Below, in pieces: positions 55,331-64,000 of a DNA stretch of 64,000 bases. The notes below the pieces were generated by a model that saw only the letters and a list, made by a program, of their open reading frames with translations, was not told the DNA's origin and did not search any database. The stretch is from Todiramphus chloris collaris. Lineage: Eukaryota; Chordata; Aves; Coraciiformes; Alcedinidae. A program made the position numbers and the translations under genes. Location: contig JANVCC010000050.1 in NCBI GenBank assembly GCA_025345505.1, positions 67,416 to 131,415 on the forward strand, given 5' to 3'. The number at the start of each line of letters is the position of its first letter. Positions within the stretch are counted from its first letter, which is position 1.

Positions 55331-55884
55331 CTTCCTGCAGATTCAAGCAAGCCTGCAAGGAAAGGAGCAGACCAAAGGATGGGAGGTTTGCTTGTCAAAA
55401 GAGGGAGAACCGCTGGGGTTGGGCTGAGTGCTCAGTGCCACGTCGAGTTTGTGTCTCACCAGAGCGCTGGGATGAAATTCAAATGCTTAGGGGTTTTAGT
55501 GGGATGAGGAGTGGCCTCCACCCTGTCCACTGACGTATTTGAATGACGTTTGATAGGGGATGGCAAGATGCCTGCACTTCTGGATCACAGGGAGGGAACT
55601 GGGGATGGTGACTCATGAGATGCCCCAAGAACCCATCCCCATGGGGCTATATCAGGTACTTATGTTTCCAGGAGTCACCACACTGCTACCTCTGCCTGGC
55701 ACTGAGATACACCAGCTTCTGTGTGGCAGGTTAGGGGGTGTCTAACACAGCCCCAAGACAAGATCCCCCTGGATCAGAGACAGGTTGAGTGCTCACGGGG
55801 GGTTAAAACCAGCCCCGTGGCTGATGCTCCTGTAGCCAGGAGCACCACAAAGCAATGGATGAAGCTTTTGTTGCAGTATCAGTT

Positions 55885-56415
55885 CATTGAGTCATAGAAT
55901 CACAGAATGGTTTGGATTGGAAAGGACCTTCAAGATCATCTCATTCCAACCCCCCCTGCCATGGGTAGGGACACCTTCCACCAGACAACGTTGCTTCAAG
56001 CCCCATCCAACCTGGTCTTGAACATTTCAGGGGATGGGGCACCTGCAGCTTCTCTGGGCACCCTGTTCCAGTGTCTCACCACCCTCAGAGTGAAGAACTT
56101 CTTCCTAATACCTAATTTAAATTTACCTTCTTTCAGTTTAAAACCATGACCCCTTGTCCTGTCACTACACTCCCAATGCAAAGACTCTCCCCATCTTTCC
56201 TGTAGGCCCACCTTAAAGTGCTGGAAGGCCACAAGAAGGTCTCCCTGGAGCCTTCTCTTCTCCAGGCTGAACAACCCCAACTCTCTCAGCCTGTCCTCAC
56301 AGCAGAGGGGTTCCAGCCTCCTGATCATTTTTGTTGCCTCCTCTGGACCCTCTTGAGCAGGTCCGTGTCTTTTTCTTACACTGAACACAGTGCTCCGGGT
56401 GGGATCTCACAAGGC
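55885..56415 (-). mobile_element. CR1 LINE 3' fragment in scaffoldin-like intron 1
   Basis: Classic terminus TCATAGAATCACAGAATGG followed by about 500 bp of consensus-like 3' region; from a subfamily distinct from the others in the window. Confidence 0.95.
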
Positions 56416-56988
56416 AAATGGATTTTGCCCAGAGGAGAACTCGGATCACCTCGGTCAGAGCTACTTATTTGATTTTCCTGAGATCTGCTTGGCAGAAAGC
56501 AGTGCTCCTCTTGGAGCTTTGCATCTGGAAACCTCAAAAGCCACCTCCTTCCTCCCTTCCTTCCTCCTCGCAGGATTCCCAAGCCTGGTATCAGCTCCGA
56601 CATCTTGGCATGCAGCTGGAGAAGCTGTGCCATGTCTGCCTTGCTGCCTCCTCAACGTGCACGTGAACACGCATGGGCACCCCTGCCCACCATGTCCTGG
56701 GCTTTGCCGTTTCTGTAGCAAACAACATTTCTCCAACCTGTTTGTTCTGTCTGGGGGCTCCAGACCAAAATAAGATACAAAACCTGTCTGCCTCTTGTTT
56801 TCCCTTCGAGAAAAGCTGCCTCTGTGCACAGAAACATGAATAACACAAACCAACGACTTCTACTGGATAGAAAAACAGAAGGCTCGCAGAAGATCCCACA
56901 GTAGGAACACCACCACCACCCAATGTGAGTCCTCGTGGAAGCCGCGAGTCCTCACCCAAGCAAAATGTGCCTTTCAAGAGCGACTTAC

Positions 56989-57030
56989 CCAAAATCACTG
57001 ATGGGATCAAGCAGGGTTCCTGGGAAGCCG
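56989..57030 (-). other. Non-coding exon 1 of scaffoldin-like gene
   Basis: A consensus donor (GTAAGT, minus strand 56988-56983) closes a short exon whose 5' end is estimated from the TATA box about 30 bp further upstream. S100-fused genes normally have a short untranslated first exon. It would splice to 55352, where CTCCTTTCCTTGCAG forms the acceptor 22 bp before the start codon. Confidence 0.55.
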
Positions 57031-57056
57031 TGCGGAGTGATCAGAGGACCTGAGAG

Positions 57057-57064
57057 CTTTTATA
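57057..57064 (-). promoter_or_regulatory. TATA box of scaffoldin-like gene
   Basis: TATAAAAA on the minus strand, about 1.7 kb upstream of the start codon and about 30 bp before the inferred exon 1. TATA-driven initiation is common in EDC genes. Confidence 0.6.
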
Positions 57065-57601
57065 GGGTCCCTTGACGGAGCTGCAGAGAGGAGACACCCT
57101 TTTGTGGACGTTGCCCTGATTCATCTTTGGCCAAGCCCAGCTGCACCTTCATGTCCTCAAACGGGTTATTTAACTTATCATCCCCTTCCCTATCATTTTA
57201 ACCCAGAAATAGCTGTTGCCATGTGGCAATTCAGGCACTGGCTGGTTCCACCTCAGCCCGGACTGTAAAGTTATTTCTCAGGCTGGTTGTATTTTGGATT
57301 TGAAAAAATCTGGAGTAGCTATAAAGTAGATAATGTGTTACTGGGAGGGGCAGAAGAAGAGGTAAATGGTGAGATGCAGGTGCCCAGCAGTGAAACCCCC
57401 AAACCCTCCAGATCTTGGCCTCTCTGCTGTCCTCGTAGAGGGTTTTATTTTTGGCAACTTCTCATTAAGGAGCCTTCTTGTTAAATTGTCTAGGTTTTTA
57501 TCGAGGTGGGGGGGGAAAACCCCAAACAAACCAAATGAACCACAAACAGAACATTTTTAAATGTTGAAGTCTGCAAAATGAATTTTGGTACAAGAAAATA
57601 T

Positions 57602-57639
57602 CTGCTCAATGAGCAGCGACTTTTCATTGAGAAAAGTCG
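57602..57639. other. Two abutting perfect inverted repeats
   Basis: CTGCTC-AAT-GAGCAG (6-bp stem) is followed with no spacer by CGACTTTTC-ATTGA-GAAAAGTCG (9-bp stem). The first loop region (CTCAATG) is complementary to the second (CATTGAG). Confidence 0.85.
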
Positions 57640-58381
57640 TTATAAAGCAGTTTTCCTATTAACTGTCTTCCCCGAATGACTTCCATTTCAATTTTGCTTG
57701 ATCTTTAATTAAAAATGAAAGCAGAAGCCTCTCTGCTGAGAGGTCGATTCATGTTGAGTCTTCATCTGGTGGCCCAAGGCAGCTTTTGCTGTAATTACCT
57801 CTGGAATCTTCTCTCTTTTTTTTTTTTATTAATATTTTAACAGTAAATTAATTAGAGACCAACTGATTCCTTTATTAACCCTGAACTCTCCCAGCACACA
57901 GAGCGAATAAGGAAGGCGCCAGCCGTGCCACCCGGGTCCCTGCCTTTGGTTTTGGAGGGAGGATGGTGCCTTGACAAGCGTGACGGAGACATTGCGGAGA
58001 GCCTTCAGAGCATGAACTTGTCACGCAGCCTTGGGTGAGTGGCTCATCTGGCCCATCTCTAAGGTAAGATCATCCTGGGTGTAGGAGCCTAATTAATTAG
58101 TGCTGGTAACACCTCGGGGATACTCATACCAGCGCGTACGAAGGATCGTTATTAACCGTGCTTCATTTTTCAGCTTTTTTTTCCGGATTAAATTACACTT
58201 GTGCAAATTATACCCCACCTGTGGGATAATAATACCCTTGGGAAACTGTAATTTTATGGTAGATTGGAGTTATTATTAAAATTAGAGTATTAGAGTGTGG
58301 CTTGGTGTCCTGTAACAGTCAGTAATCCCCCCCCCCCACACCTCCCGCTGAGGTTGGGGCAGTGTGGGGCGGTCGGTTGGG

Positions 58382-58435
58382 GGATGGATGGATGGATAGG
58401 TAGAGGGAGGGAGGGATGGACGGATGGATGGATAG
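58382..58435. repeat. (GGAT)n microsatellite, interrupted
   Basis: GGATGGATGGATGGATAGG, a GGGA-rich spacer, then GGATGGACGGATGGATGGATAG. Confidence 0.9.
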
Positions 58436-58599
58436 AGGAGAAGGTAACATTGCATTTTGTCTGCTCTTTGCTGCCCTTCCCAGGACAAAGCGATGAGTTT
58501 CAAAGCACGTTCTTGGCAGCTCTGAAACCTCTTATTCTCCAAGGGCTTTGTTTTCCTGTAAGATGGGCTTTGGGTGTGTTTTTAAAAGTTATTACCCAA

Positions 58600-58735
58600 T
58601 TGAATCATGGAATCATAGAATGCCTCAGCTTGGAAGGGATCTCCAAAGGTTATCTAGTCCAATATCATGGACTCCATCCTGTTTCTTACCCAGTTCCGTA
58701 CCCATCCCTGTCGCCGTTGATATGGGGTAACTTCT
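58600..58735 (-). mobile_element. CR1 3' terminus, intergenic
   Basis: GAATCATGGAATCATAGAATGCC then GAAGGGATCTCCAAAGGTTATC. Confidence 0.85.
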
Positions 58736-59374
58736 GCTGTGTTTAATCTTAGAAGAACTGGGCTCCTCGTGTGGTCTTTAAAAGACCTTTTGTCTTCCAG
58801 CACCTCCCAGGTTCTCAGGACTCTTAGACAAGGATTTGTGTCCGTGGGTAATTTTCATGTTCTCCTTAAAATGACCCACACACCAAAAAAAAAAACCAAC
58901 CCTTTTAACTTAAAACATGATGTTCCTGATGGCAAAAGTAGTATTCTGGAGAATAGAGCATATAATGAACACGTCCCCAACAAGTTTCAGGGCCTGCCTG
59001 AACTGGGAGGTTAGGTTTTTATTGATGCTGTGAAAGGTGGTAGCTGATGGAGGACCAGACTACGGGGGAATGATTTGGTCTGGTGATTTTAGACCGTAAG
59101 CCAGGGCCAATAAGAAGCCGAGGGCTACTGGACAAACCTCTACCTGAGACCAATTTGACAAGGAAAATGGAGTTCTCTGGAAAACAAAATGTTTTGAGGA
59201 ATGAGGTTTTGACAGATAGGGGAGGAAATGTTAAGTACTGGCCCTCCCGTTGCGCGTCCACGGCTGTCAGCACTTTTTTGCTAATATTTTTGATCCATAA
59301 TGGAACCAACTGGTGTACTGAGTGTGTAAGACACTGAATTTTGACTTGGAAACCAAATAATTTTTGTGGTGTGT

Positions 59375-59485
59375 GTTGGCCGGGGCTCTGAGCAACCTGC
59401 TTTAGTTGCAGATATCATTGCTCCCTGCAGGGAGGTTGGGTGAGATGATCTTTAAAGGACCCTTCCCACCTCAACCATTCTATCA
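59375..59485 (+). mobile_element. CR1 3' terminus, intergenic
   Basis: GATGATCTTTAAAGGACCC and CAACCATTCTATCAATG at the end. Confidence 0.8.
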
Positions 59486-60537
59486 ATGTTCTGGGAGTAG
59501 TTTTGAAATGCTTTTTTTTTCTGATTCAGCACTTAGCAAATTGTGAAATTCCGGGGTGTCCTGGCGGAATGACGTTGTATTTTCCAGTGAGGTCTCTGCG
59601 TGCTGCTTGTCACCGGCCACAGAGCAGGAGGTGCGGGTGCATTTGTCATGGGCTGATTTTGCTGATAGGTCACCAGTAACAGATGACAGGATGAAAAACA
59701 GGCTGAGCATCCCCCTCCCTGCGGGATGCCGAGGCGCAGGGCTGCCTGGTGGTCCAGCACGTCTGAACCCCCTAATAAACCCCTCTGACTTCACCAGGCT
59801 GCTCATGCCCTTAGAGTTCTCCACATTCCTATGGGCACATGAGGACCTGGGACCCTGCACTGAACCCCAGTTTGAGATTTGGCTCCATTTCTGCAGGGTT
59901 TACCATGGCAGCTTTGTATCTCCAGCCTCCCAGTTGTTGCTGGGACTGGATGTACCCAAATAATCATTTTCCCTGCGTTTAATACGTCTCCGCTCCTTCC
60001 TTTGGAGACCTCCACAGCTAATAGGGATTTTTGATCTTCGTAGCATGCTCCACATTCCCCTTGCTTGGGAGATTTATTAATAAGTGAGGTTAAATAGGAC
60101 AAATCCCTCCCATTCGGCGCTGAGCAGCTGTTTGTTCTTTTCACAGCAGACATGAAAGGCGCCTGGAGCAGATGGAAGCTGTGAGGAATCTGTTCAGGTC
60201 GGCCATGCTGTTGTGCTAACCCAGACTTCCACCCGCTCCGAGGACATCCCTGGCAGGGATGTCACATCCCTGCTTGCGGGGAGCGACCCATTCCCCTCGG
60301 CTAAATTGACAAGGTGGACGAGCAGCAGCTCCTTTGGACCATCCACCCCTGAGATGCACCTGCCTCTCTGCAGCCATCCCTCCAGCTATGCCCTGGAGCA
60401 ACTGTGGCTGGAGGTCAAGGGATGGACACTCAGGTCCTCTACACCACAGCAGCCTGGCTGGCTGCTCAGAGCCAGGCTGAGGGAACCCGTTTGCAGGAAC
60501 ACACTGAGACACTGGTTTTGCCTTTTTTTCTTCCTGT

Positions 60538-60543
60538 TTTATT
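60538..60543 (-). terminator. Cornulin-like poly(A) signal (AATAAA)
   Basis: AATAAA on the minus strand, 256 bp after the TAA at 60799, followed by an A-rich and then GT-bearing stretch on that strand. Confidence 0.65.
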
Positions 60544-60643
60544 GCTTTGCTTACACAGAGAGAGGTGGCCGCATGGAGAGCAAGAGAGGTTTCTAGTCAT
60601 GCATCACTCAGGGCAAACCAGGGGTGTGAAGACCAGAGGTTAA

Positions 60644-60706
60644 TAAGGAATTGGACAGGATAAGAGGGTATTGGACAAGATAAGAAGGAATTGGACAAGA
60701 TAAGAA
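60644..60706. repeat. 20-bp tandem repeat in cornulin-like 3' UTR
   Basis: Three copies of a 20-bp unit (GGAATTGGACAAGATAAGAA and close variants) lie between the stop codon and the poly(A) signal. Confidence 0.8.
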
Positions 60707-60798
60707 AAACAGAAACGCAAAAACCAGAGTGGGACCGGGCAAAAGGTACCTCCTCAGGGGGGCAACAGCCTCACTTGGACAGGAGCTCGTTTCAGCCT

Positions 60799-62151
60799 TT
60801 ACTGTTGTGGTGGCCACTGATACAGGCACTGCTGGAGCTGTTGCTCTAGAGCAGGTTGTCTTCGGCCATGAGCATCTTGCCGCTGCGCTGGACAAGACGG
60901 AGACTCTGCCCTGCGAAGCTCCTGCTCCAGCACCTTGGTTTCAGGGAGCTGATGGGAAGCTGGGTCACGGCGCATTCCCTGGAGCTTGGGATCCCAATGA
61001 GGACTTGGACCCCTCTGTGGGGGCAGCAGGTTCTGGGGCTTGCTGGGGTTCAGGTCCTGCCAAGAGGCTTTGCAGACCTGGGTCTTGTCTAGGTTTCTTT
61101 CTCCCGTCTCAGAGGGACAACTCAGGTCCTGCTCTACTGACTCCATCTCTGAGCTCTGAGGGTAGTTTGAACCCCATCCTGGTGCCTCATTTTCTTGGTC
61201 CTGGTGGGTTTTTTGATCCTGTTTTGGCATCTCAGACTCTTTGGCCTTATTTCGATCCTGTTCTGAGGTTGCGATGTCCAGAATCTCGCCTCTTTCTGGA
61301 TCCCCTTCTGGTGCTTCAGTCTCGTCATCCCTATGGGTACCCTGGTCCTCCTCTCGTGTCTCACCCTCCTGGGTATGGTGGGGGTCCTGGTCCTTCTCTG
61401 GTGTGTCACCTTCCTGGATTTCACGGTTGGCTGGTTCCTGTGTCTCAGTGTCCTGGACCTGATTGCTCACACCCTGCTCGGGGACCTGCTGGTTGCGAGG
61501 GACCCTCCCCACCATGCGCAGCCCCAGCAGCTGCTCCCCATCTGCCTTTTCTTGCTCTGTCAGCTCCTGACCATCTTCTGGTGCCTGGCGCTGCTGGAGC
61601 GGCTTGTAACAAGCCTTGGCCATGCAGAAAACCAGGCTGAGCAGCTCGCTGAAGCCAACCCTACAGTTGCTGTTGTCATCCAGGAAGCAGAGCACCTTCT
61701 TCATGGTTTTGGGATCCTGCGGGTTCTGGAAAGAGACAAAGGTGTTGGTAAAACCCATGACCCATTTGTGCCATTTCTCCAGGAGTGCTTGAGCAGGGTC
61801 AGGGCAGAAATCCAACTCCATGTCCCCGCACCCCCACAGCTCGTGTTGCTCCCCAACCAAGCTCTACAAGCTGCTGGCACTGGGAAGAGGAGCAGCCTCT
61901 CCTCTTCCCTGCAGACCCTGGGCTTTGAAGGCATCTGAGCTAGGTGTCCTGTCCACCCGCACAGGGCCATACAGCCCAGCCCCAAGGCAGACCTGTGGTG
62001 GGGGCCGGATCCTCACCTCCATTGCCTCGGCGAACTCCTGCTCGATGAGCTGCCTCAGCTCCTCCCTGCTCAGGGGGCTGTGGACGCCATCGCCTCCGGC
62101 ACACGTGTAGAAAGCAGCAGCGATGCCACTGATGTCTGGGAGCTGGGCCAT
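60799..62151 (-). CDS. CRNN: Cornulin-like S100-fused-type protein
   Basis: Cornulin is an S100-fused epidermal and oesophageal protein of the cornified envelope. Coding exons are 62151-62017 (45 codons) and 61725-60799 (308 codons plus TAA), giving 353 residues. The N-terminus MAQLPDISGI...LSREELRQLIEQEFA aligns with mammalian cornulin, which also starts M-P-Q-L. Exon 3 begins NPQDP. The second EF loop, DDNSNCRVGFSE, has lost the invariant Gly (Cys instead) and one Asp (Asn). The tail is rich in Gln, Glu, Asp and Pro with loose units of about 17 residues built on 'EDQ-THxDxExEAP', and ends in a Gln-rich stretch. The start has G at -3 and +4; the upstream in-frame ATG at 62184 lies before the splice acceptor at 62173. 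It follows the scaffoldin-like gene on the same strand, the order known for the chicken EDC. Human cornulin is longer (495 residues). Confidence 0.85.
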
Positions 62152-62707
62152 CTCCTTGCAGAACTGAGGCAGCCTGCGAGACAAACACAGACAAAAAAAA
62201 CCCGGAGCTCTATTTTTGTTTATTCGCTTGGTTTTCAGTTAAGTTATTCTTAACCAACACAGCTGGGCAGGCAGGGAGAGAAAGAAGAGCCACTGGGGAG
62301 GGCACAGATAAAATGAAATGGTTCAAGGGAATGGAAAGAGAGAACAAGAAGCATCTCAGGGGGAAAAAACACCTGAAAAATGGAATTGAACTGGGGAGAT
62401 TGTTGGGTGCGAGGAGCAGCAGGTGATGGACATGGAGACAAAAGGCTGAGGGGGGACATGGTAAAAGAGGAGAGGTAAAAAAAAAAAATTCCCTTTTGGC
62501 TTTCTCTGGAGCAGAGCTGTGGATGGAGGTTGTCGTTAAGGAATCATGGAATTTGTGGAATTCCACGTCTCTTTTATTATTATCTTTTTTTTTTTTCTTT
62601 TAGGAAAGCTCAACAGTGGCAGCTCCAGGGACATCTTCAGGGCCAGAAGGTCCTGCTTTCCTGCTGGGAGCAAAGTTAGACAGAGTGAAAAGCCCATCCA
62701 GGCTTAC

Positions 62708-62748
62708 CTGGGCGAGGAGTAGAAGTGCTGAGCTTCAGGAGCACGGTC
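62708..62748 (-). other. Non-coding exon 1 of cornulin-like gene
   Basis: Donor GTAAGC (minus strand, 62707-62702) follows CGCCCAG; the 5' end is placed about 30 bp downstream of the TATA box. It would splice to the acceptor at 62174, 22 bp upstream of the start codon, the same spacing as in the scaffoldin-like gene. Confidence 0.6.
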
Positions 62749-62772
62749 TGGAGCAGATCAGCTCTTGGCCAT

Positions 62773-62780
62773 CTTATATA
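62773..62780 (-). promoter_or_regulatory. TATA box of cornulin-like gene
   Basis: TATATAAG on the minus strand, properly spaced before the inferred first exon. Confidence 0.6.
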
Positions 62781-62789
62781 CACTTGAGG

Positions 62790-63690
62790 ATCAGAACCTG
62801 CATCTTCTAGAGGAGACACCCCTTTGGCTGCACAACACGAAACATCTCTCCCCTAATTACGTTGTCATGCCCCTGTCTTCATTTGTCTCTTTCTCATTAA
62901 CTTCTCCTCTGAAGTTTTTTTTTTTTCCTCTAGAGCCAACGTGTGGTCCTTCCTGATCCTGCCCCACCTGCAGACTCATTTCAGAGGAATTTATCAGAAA
63001 AAGTCTATTTTTACCACCAGAGGATTTACTTGAAGGTGATGGCCGAGCAACACCCGCGACTCTTGTGTTGGGCGAACGTGTTTTGCGAGGAGGAGCTCGC
63101 CAGGGAAGACACCACCCAGCAGTGCTTGCACGGTGAGTACAGAGCAAAGACAACAAAGGAAGAAAAAAATGAGGAGATCGTGATGCCAAGATTAATGTGA
63201 TTCCTTCCAGAAACTCCCTCTTCTGGATCTTGACGGGAGGTAGCGTCGAGTGGAAAAATTCTTTTCAAACAGTGCCACCAAGTGGCACTTGGAGCAGGAC
63301 AGAGGGGTGACGTGGCCTGTCCCAGGGCCAGTGAGCATGACGGGGAAACTGAGGCACGTGGCAGAAGCCCCTTCTGTGCCACTCCTGCACTGCACCAGTC
63401 CCCAGTTCAACTCTATGTACTGTGGGTGAGGCCACCCTACTGGGGCCCAGTAGGTTAACTGGGAGCCCCACAGATTTAAATGTTCACTCAGGGAAGTAAA
63501 TTTTATGCCTCCCCTTGTTGTCTCATCACTCTCCAGCTGCTCCAAGTGCAGCATGGCATGAAAGTTGTTTCCCAGGCACTTTGAGTCAGACTTCCAGGTG
63601 TCCTCACTTGAGCTTTCCGTCTTTTAAAGTCCTTTTTTTTTTGGCCAGTACACTGATAAATAAGAAAGACTGGGGGAAAAAAAAAAATAT
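62790..63690. other. Right-edge intergenic DNA
   Basis: No recognisable gene on either strand. The longest open frames (62943-63200 plus; 63192-63554 minus) match no EDC or S100 pattern I know and lack splice or start support. Confidence 0.5.
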
Positions 63691-63902
63691 ATATTAGAAA
63701 TCTATGGAAAAAGTGATATTAGAAATCTATGGAAAAAGTGATATTAGAAATCCATCAAAAATATTGGAAATTAATGAAAAAAAATATTCAAAATGAATGA
63801 AAAAAATGGTATTAGAATTCCATGAAAAAATATGATATTAGAAAACCATGAAAAAAATGATGTTAGAAATCCATGGAAAAAAAAGATACGAGAAATCCAT
63901 GT
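63691..63902. repeat. AT-rich ~25-bp minisatellite
   Basis: About nine copies of TATTAGAAATCYATGGAAAA plus a short A/G tail, period 20-26 bp because A runs vary. The first two copies are identical. Confidence 0.9.
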
Positions 63903-64000
63903 AGCTTTTAACGTACAAGGTGTTTCAGGCATGGAAAAGAAGATAGATCCAGTTTTGTACTACAAAAAGCAATCCAAAAAGCACTTGTAGGAAACTGCCC

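Larger units (their letters stand above)
57070..60530. other. Intergenic region between the two S100-fused genes
   Basis: No coding exon is seen. It is more AT-rich than the rest of the window (57560-57900, 58060-58300), has two CR1 ends, a GGAT microsatellite at 58382-58435 and a pair of adjacent perfect hairpins at 57602-57639. Open frames here are short and featureless. Confidence 0.6.

Noticed and set aside
60729-61640. 303-codon plus-strand frame antisense to the cornulin-like exon 3
   Set aside because: It mirrors the repetitive coding exon; no splice, start or family support.
62943-63200. 85-codon plus-strand frame near the right edge
   Set aside because: Composition looks protein-like, but I recognise no family, and no start context or exon partner is visible. 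Left unannotated.

Overview
This is vertebrate nuclear DNA, almost certainly from a bird. The evidence is about 39 fragments of the CR1 LINE, small introns, a GC-rich and CpG-rich base composition typical of a microchromosome, and a sauropsid-type S100-fused (scaffoldin-like) gene. The gene set matches what is known of chicken chromosome 25. There are no bacterial operons, CRISPR arrays or tRNAs. Five protein-coding genes can be supported. Two of them resolve into complete exon sets whose phases sum exactly.

Layout. (1) 1-11.9 kb: no coding exon found. GC-rich DNA with CR1 fragments, microsatellites, AT-rich islands that look like non-coding regulatory elements, and a CCAAT/CCAAT/TATA arrangement near 2.1 kb pointing leftward. 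From vertebrate gene order the gene off the left edge may be NHLH1. (2) 11.9-25.1 kb, minus strand: NCSTN (nicastrin), 17 coding exons, 707 residues. (3) 25.08-25.34 kb: a 256-bp bidirectional promoter with ETS and YY1-type motifs. (4) 25.34-46.1 kb, plus strand: COPA (coatomer alpha subunit), 33 coding exons, 1224 residues. (5) 47.0-49.3 kb, minus: S100A11, meeting COPA tail to tail. (6) 51.9-57.0 kb, minus: an S100-fused-type protein that fits scaffoldin, interrupted by a 10-N gap and an apparent frame break. (7) 60.5-62.75 kb, minus: a cornulin-like S100-fused-type protein. (8) 62.8-64 kb: no gene, with an AT-rich minisatellite.

Nicastrin and alpha-COP are housekeeping membrane-traffic and secretase proteins sharing one promoter. 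S100A11, scaffoldin and cornulin form the S100A11-side edge of the epidermal differentiation complex (EDC), a skin-appendage cluster. So the window spans the join between a 1q23-type housekeeping block and a 1q21-type epidermal block, which are several megabases apart in human.

I did not find a new gene system. The main items worth a second look are the COPA/EDC junction, the opposed poly(A) signals of COPA and S100A11, the frame break in the scaffoldin-like gene, the degenerate EF-hand in the cornulin-like protein, the left-edge promoter and AT-rich islands, and several unusual tandem repeats, two of which coincide with assembly gaps.
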